Notes under the pieces: generated by a model | What the model was told of the DNA's origin: nothing | The model's input: the letters and a program-made list of their open reading frames with translations, nothing else | Database searches by the model: none | Source of the DNA: Paenibacillus sp. MAHUQ-63 | Lineage (GTDB): Bacteria > Bacillota > Bacilli > Paenibacillales > NBRC-103111 | Assembly (NCBI RefSeq): GCF_028765165.1 | Contig: NZ_JARADB010000006.1 | Span: forward strand, 236,689-300,688 | DNA: 64,000 nt | Direction: 5' to 3' | In this document: one piece after another, positions 62,133 through 64,000 of the stretch | Numbering within the stretch: the first letter of the stretch is position 1 | Layout of the letters: each line of letters starts with the position of its first letter | Program-made: the position numbers and the translations under genes

Positions 62133-62166
62133 CCCGGAATCAGGCAACATCGATTCCGGGTTTTTT
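62133..62166 (+). terminator. Riboswitch expression-platform terminator
   Basis: CCCGGAATC / GATTCCGGG stem followed by T6, before the pbuG ribosome site. Ligand-bound aptamer is expected to favour it. Confidence 0.85.
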
Positions 62167-62202
62167 GCTGTTCCCCACCATTCAATAGGAGGAGTAGGAA
62201 AA

Positions 62203-63606
62203 ATGGATCGCTTTTTCAAGTTGAAACAAAACGGCACGACAGTAAGAACGGAAATCATGGCGGGGATCACGACGTTCATGACGATGGCTTACATCCTTGC
62301 GGTTAACCCGGACGTGCTGAGCGCGTTCAAATCGGGGGCTACCGGCGGTGACTGGACTTCGATTTTCTTGGCAACGGCCATTGCTGCGGGCGTCATGACG
62401 ATCGCAATGGGATTATTCGTTAACTTTCCTGTTGCGCTTGCGCCGGGAATGGGATTGAACGCGTATTTCGCAACGATTATTTTAACCTCGCAAGGCAAGT
62501 TTACGTTCTCCATGGCTTTAACTGCCGTGTTTATCTCGGGGATCATCTTTATTATTTTGACCGTTACGAAAATTCGTCAGATGCTCCTTGTCGCCGTTCC
62601 GGATGGCTTGAAGCATGCGATCACGGTCGGGATCGGATTGTTTATCGCGATGATCGGCTTCAAGAACAGCGGGATTTTGACCGTTGCGGTTGAGAGCGGC
62701 CAAGACATTAAAGCTCATCAGTTTACAGACGTTCTTTCATTTGAAACTGTGTTTCACATGGGATCGCTAGAAAATAAAGGTGTTATTTTAACTATCGTAG
62801 GTATTTTGGTTATCTCCATTCTCATGGTGCTTCGTGTTCGCGGCGCTATCTTGTTCGGAATTTTGGCCACGACGGTGATCGGGTACTTCATGGGTATGGT
62901 TGATCTCGGCACGCTGACCAGTAAAGACACGACATGGGTTCCGGATTTGTCCAAGCTGCGTTTTGCCGATTTCGATTTCGCGGGCATTATGACGACTGGT
63001 ATCGTTTCGGTTATCGCAACCTTTACATTCGTTGAGCTGTTCGATACGTTCGGAACGATGGTCGGTACAGCGAACCGTGCAGGTATTATGAAGAACAAGG
63101 AAGAAGGCAACAAGCGCGTAGGTAAAGCCATGTTCGTTGATGCCGTAGGCGTTAGCGGCGGTGCGCTGGTAGGGACAAGCACTGTTACGGCTTTCGTAGA
63201 AAGCGCTGCGGGTGTAGCTGAGGGCGGACGTACAGGTTTGACAGCCGTAACGACAGGCGTATGTTTCTTACTGGCACTGTTCCTGGCTCCGATTGCGATG
63301 CTGATTCCTGGCTCCGCGACAGCGGCAGCGTTGATCGTAGTTGGCGTTCTAATGGTACAATCGATTCGTGAAATTGATTTCCAAGACTTCGTTATTGCGA
63401 TTCCGGCGTTCCTGACTATTGTCTTGATGCCTTTCACGTATAACATTGCCAACGGGATTTCCTTCGGCATCGTAACTTACGTTGTTCTGGCTACTGCTGC
63501 TAATCTGGGCGGCAAAAGCGAGAAACGCTATTCGGTTCACTGGCTCATGTGGGTGCTGGCGGTTCTGATCCTAGCGCGCTACATCTTTATTGGAAGTGAA
63601 GGTTAA
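62203..63606 (+). CDS. pbuG: Purine permease (hypoxanthine/guanine, PbuG-type, AzgA family)
   Basis: 467 residues, 12-14 membrane segments. Core motifs are AGITTFMTMAYILAVNP, APGMGLNAYFA, FVELFDTFGTMVGTANRAG, GVSGGALVGTSTVTAFVESAAGVAEGGRTGLTAVTTG and NIANGISFG. They match AzgA/PbuG transporters that take up hypoxanthine and guanine with protons. ATG 62203 follows AGGAGGAGTAGGA; the longer reading runs into the leader terminator. Under control of the guanine-type riboswitch. Confidence 0.94.
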   Translation: MDRFFKLKQNGTTVRTEIMAGITTFMTMAYILAVNPDVLSAFKSGATGGDWTSIFLATAIAAGVMTIAMGLFVNFPVALAPGMGLNAYFATIILTSQGKFTFSMALTAVFISGIIFIILTVTKIRQMLLVAVPDGLKHAITVGIGLFIAMIGFKNSGILTVAVESGQDIKAHQFTDVLSFETVFHMGSLENKGVILTIVGILVISILMVLRVRGAILFGILATTVIGYFMGMVDLGTLTSKDTTWVPDLSKLRFADFDFAGIMTTGIVSVIATFTFVELFDTFGTMVGTANRAGIMKNKEEGNKRVGKAMFVDAVGVSGGALVGTSTVTAFVESAAGVAEGGRTGLTAVTTGVCFLLALFLAPIAMLIPGSATAAALIVVGVLMVQSIREIDFQDFVIAIPAFLTIVLMPFTYNIANGISFGIVTYVVLATAANLGGKSEKRYSVHWLMWVLAVLILARYIFIGSEG

Positions 63607-63615
63607 TTCGTTGAA

Positions 63616-63652
63616 GCTCCGGTGCTTGAGGTTGAGGCACCGGAGTTTTTTC
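63616..63652 (+). terminator. Intrinsic terminator of pbuG
   Basis: CTCCGGTGC / GCACCGGAG stem followed by T6. Confidence 0.9.
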
Positions 63653-63681
63653 CATTCCATATTTTACAAAAGGCGAAATGC

Positions 63682-63710
63682 TTGCAATGCCTTTGCGATT
63701 TTGTTATATT
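63682..63710 (+). promoter_or_regulatory. rRNA operon promoter P1
   Basis: TTGCAA (63682-63687), 17 bases, TATATT (63705-63710). Confidence 0.75.
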
Positions 63711-63764
63711 ATTTCTTGTCGCTTCGGCGGTCGAACAAAAGAACAAAATGATTTAAAAAAGTTC

Positions 63765-63794
63765 TTGCAAACGGGTAGGCCGATGTGGTATATT
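63765..63794 (+). promoter_or_regulatory. rRNA operon promoter P2
   Basis: TTGCAA (63765-63770), 18 bases, TATATT (63789-63794). Tandem rRNA promoters are usual in Bacillales. Confidence 0.75.
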
Positions 63795-63835
63795 GATCAA
63801 GTCGCTTTTGAAGGCGATGGATTAATAAGGAAGAC

Positions 63836-63967
63836 ATTGATCTTTGAAAACTGAACAACGAGTGAGTAAACATGAACGAGCAATCGTTCAAACATGAGAT
63901 TAATAATCTCGCTAGCAAGTCAATTGAGCTATTCAGCTTTCAATAAATGAGCGAGCAATCGTTCAAC
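63836..63967 (+). promoter_or_regulatory. rRNA leader with antitermination-like segment and two copies of a hairpin
   Basis: TGATCTTTGAAAACTGAACA is the typical Bacillales leader with a boxA-like part. Two GCAA-loop hairpins, GAACGA-GCAA-TCGTTC (63874-63889) and GAGCGA-GCAA-TCGTTC (63949-63964), frame the segment before 16S and may take part in processing. Confidence 0.65.
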
Positions 63968-64000
63968 TATTATGGAGAGTTTGATCCTGGCTCAGGACGA
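63968..64000 (+). rRNA. rrs: 16S ribosomal RNA, 5' end only
   Basis: GGAGAGTTTGATCCTGGCTC (63974-63993) is the conserved start of bacterial 16S, cut by the window edge. The exact mature 5' end is inferred. Confidence 0.95.

Overview
The window looks like a stretch of chromosome from a spore-forming, low-to-moderate GC Bacillales bacterium, most likely Paenibacillus or a close relative. The reasons are strong AGGAGG ribosome sites, many short hairpin-plus-T terminators, sporulation-type genes (SleB-like cortex hydrolase), Bacillales-specific small proteins (YneF, Ntdp/DUF402), a Bce-type peptide-antibiotic module, an S-layer-homology protein, GsaB rather than only HemL, and a 16S rRNA gene whose leader has the usual Bacillales form. 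The genus is inferred. Only the first ~33 bases of 16S are visible at the right edge.

Layout. 0-2.5 kb: end of a membrane protein, an MFS efflux pump and a duplicated non-coding hairpin element. 2.5-8.8 kb: GNAT enzyme, Ntdp-type phosphatase + signal peptidase I, then the tightly coupled queG-ogt-HD phosphohydrolase run, yneF, a TetR regulator and folE. 9-14.4 kb: a dNTPase, an alpha/beta hydrolase, an IclR regulator, a cation-diffusion facilitator and a SleB-like hydrolase. 15-26.7 kb: aconitase (minus), an amidase-domain protein, ddl, two small proteins, uvsE, fabI, an inositol-phosphatase-family enzyme, the kdgK-kdgA pair for 2-keto-3-deoxygluconate breakdown, and a VOC-DinB fusion. 27-36 kb: helD, two oppositely oriented tandem-repeat arrays, a 41-residue gene missed by length cutoffs, and the large glutamate synthase subunit. 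36-43.9 kb: gsaB, an LCP protein, a three-gene ABC-2 exporter, and an FAD oxidoreductase with an ECF41-type sigma factor. 44-50 kb: BceRS-BceAB-like module and an SLH protein. 50-52.4 kb: peroxiredoxin and a four-copy ~394-bp repeat. 52.4-64 kb: a 6-TM chemoreceptor, a polysaccharide deacetylase, the MoxR-DUF58-transglutaminase operon, guaA, a guanine-type riboswitch with pbuG, and the start of an rRNA operon.

How parts may work together. guaA and riboswitch-controlled pbuG serve purine supply. fabI, ddl, signal peptidase, LCP, deacetylase and SleB serve the envelope. The IclR regulator probably controls both itself and aconitase, because the same 17-base palindrome lies in front of both genes. 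The Bce genes form a self-contained sense-and-expel unit whose likely operator also forms the terminator of the regulatory operon. The FAD oxidoreductase is probably transcribed by the sigma factor encoded next to it.

Most unusual non-coding structures: (1) two tandem arrays (51-bp and 45-bp units) that share a 19-base core in inverted orientation; (2) a small hairpin that separates the ribosome site of gltB from its start codon; (3) three families of intergenic repeats, two of which share a hairpin core. I saw no phage, insertion sequence, CRISPR array or tRNA gene.
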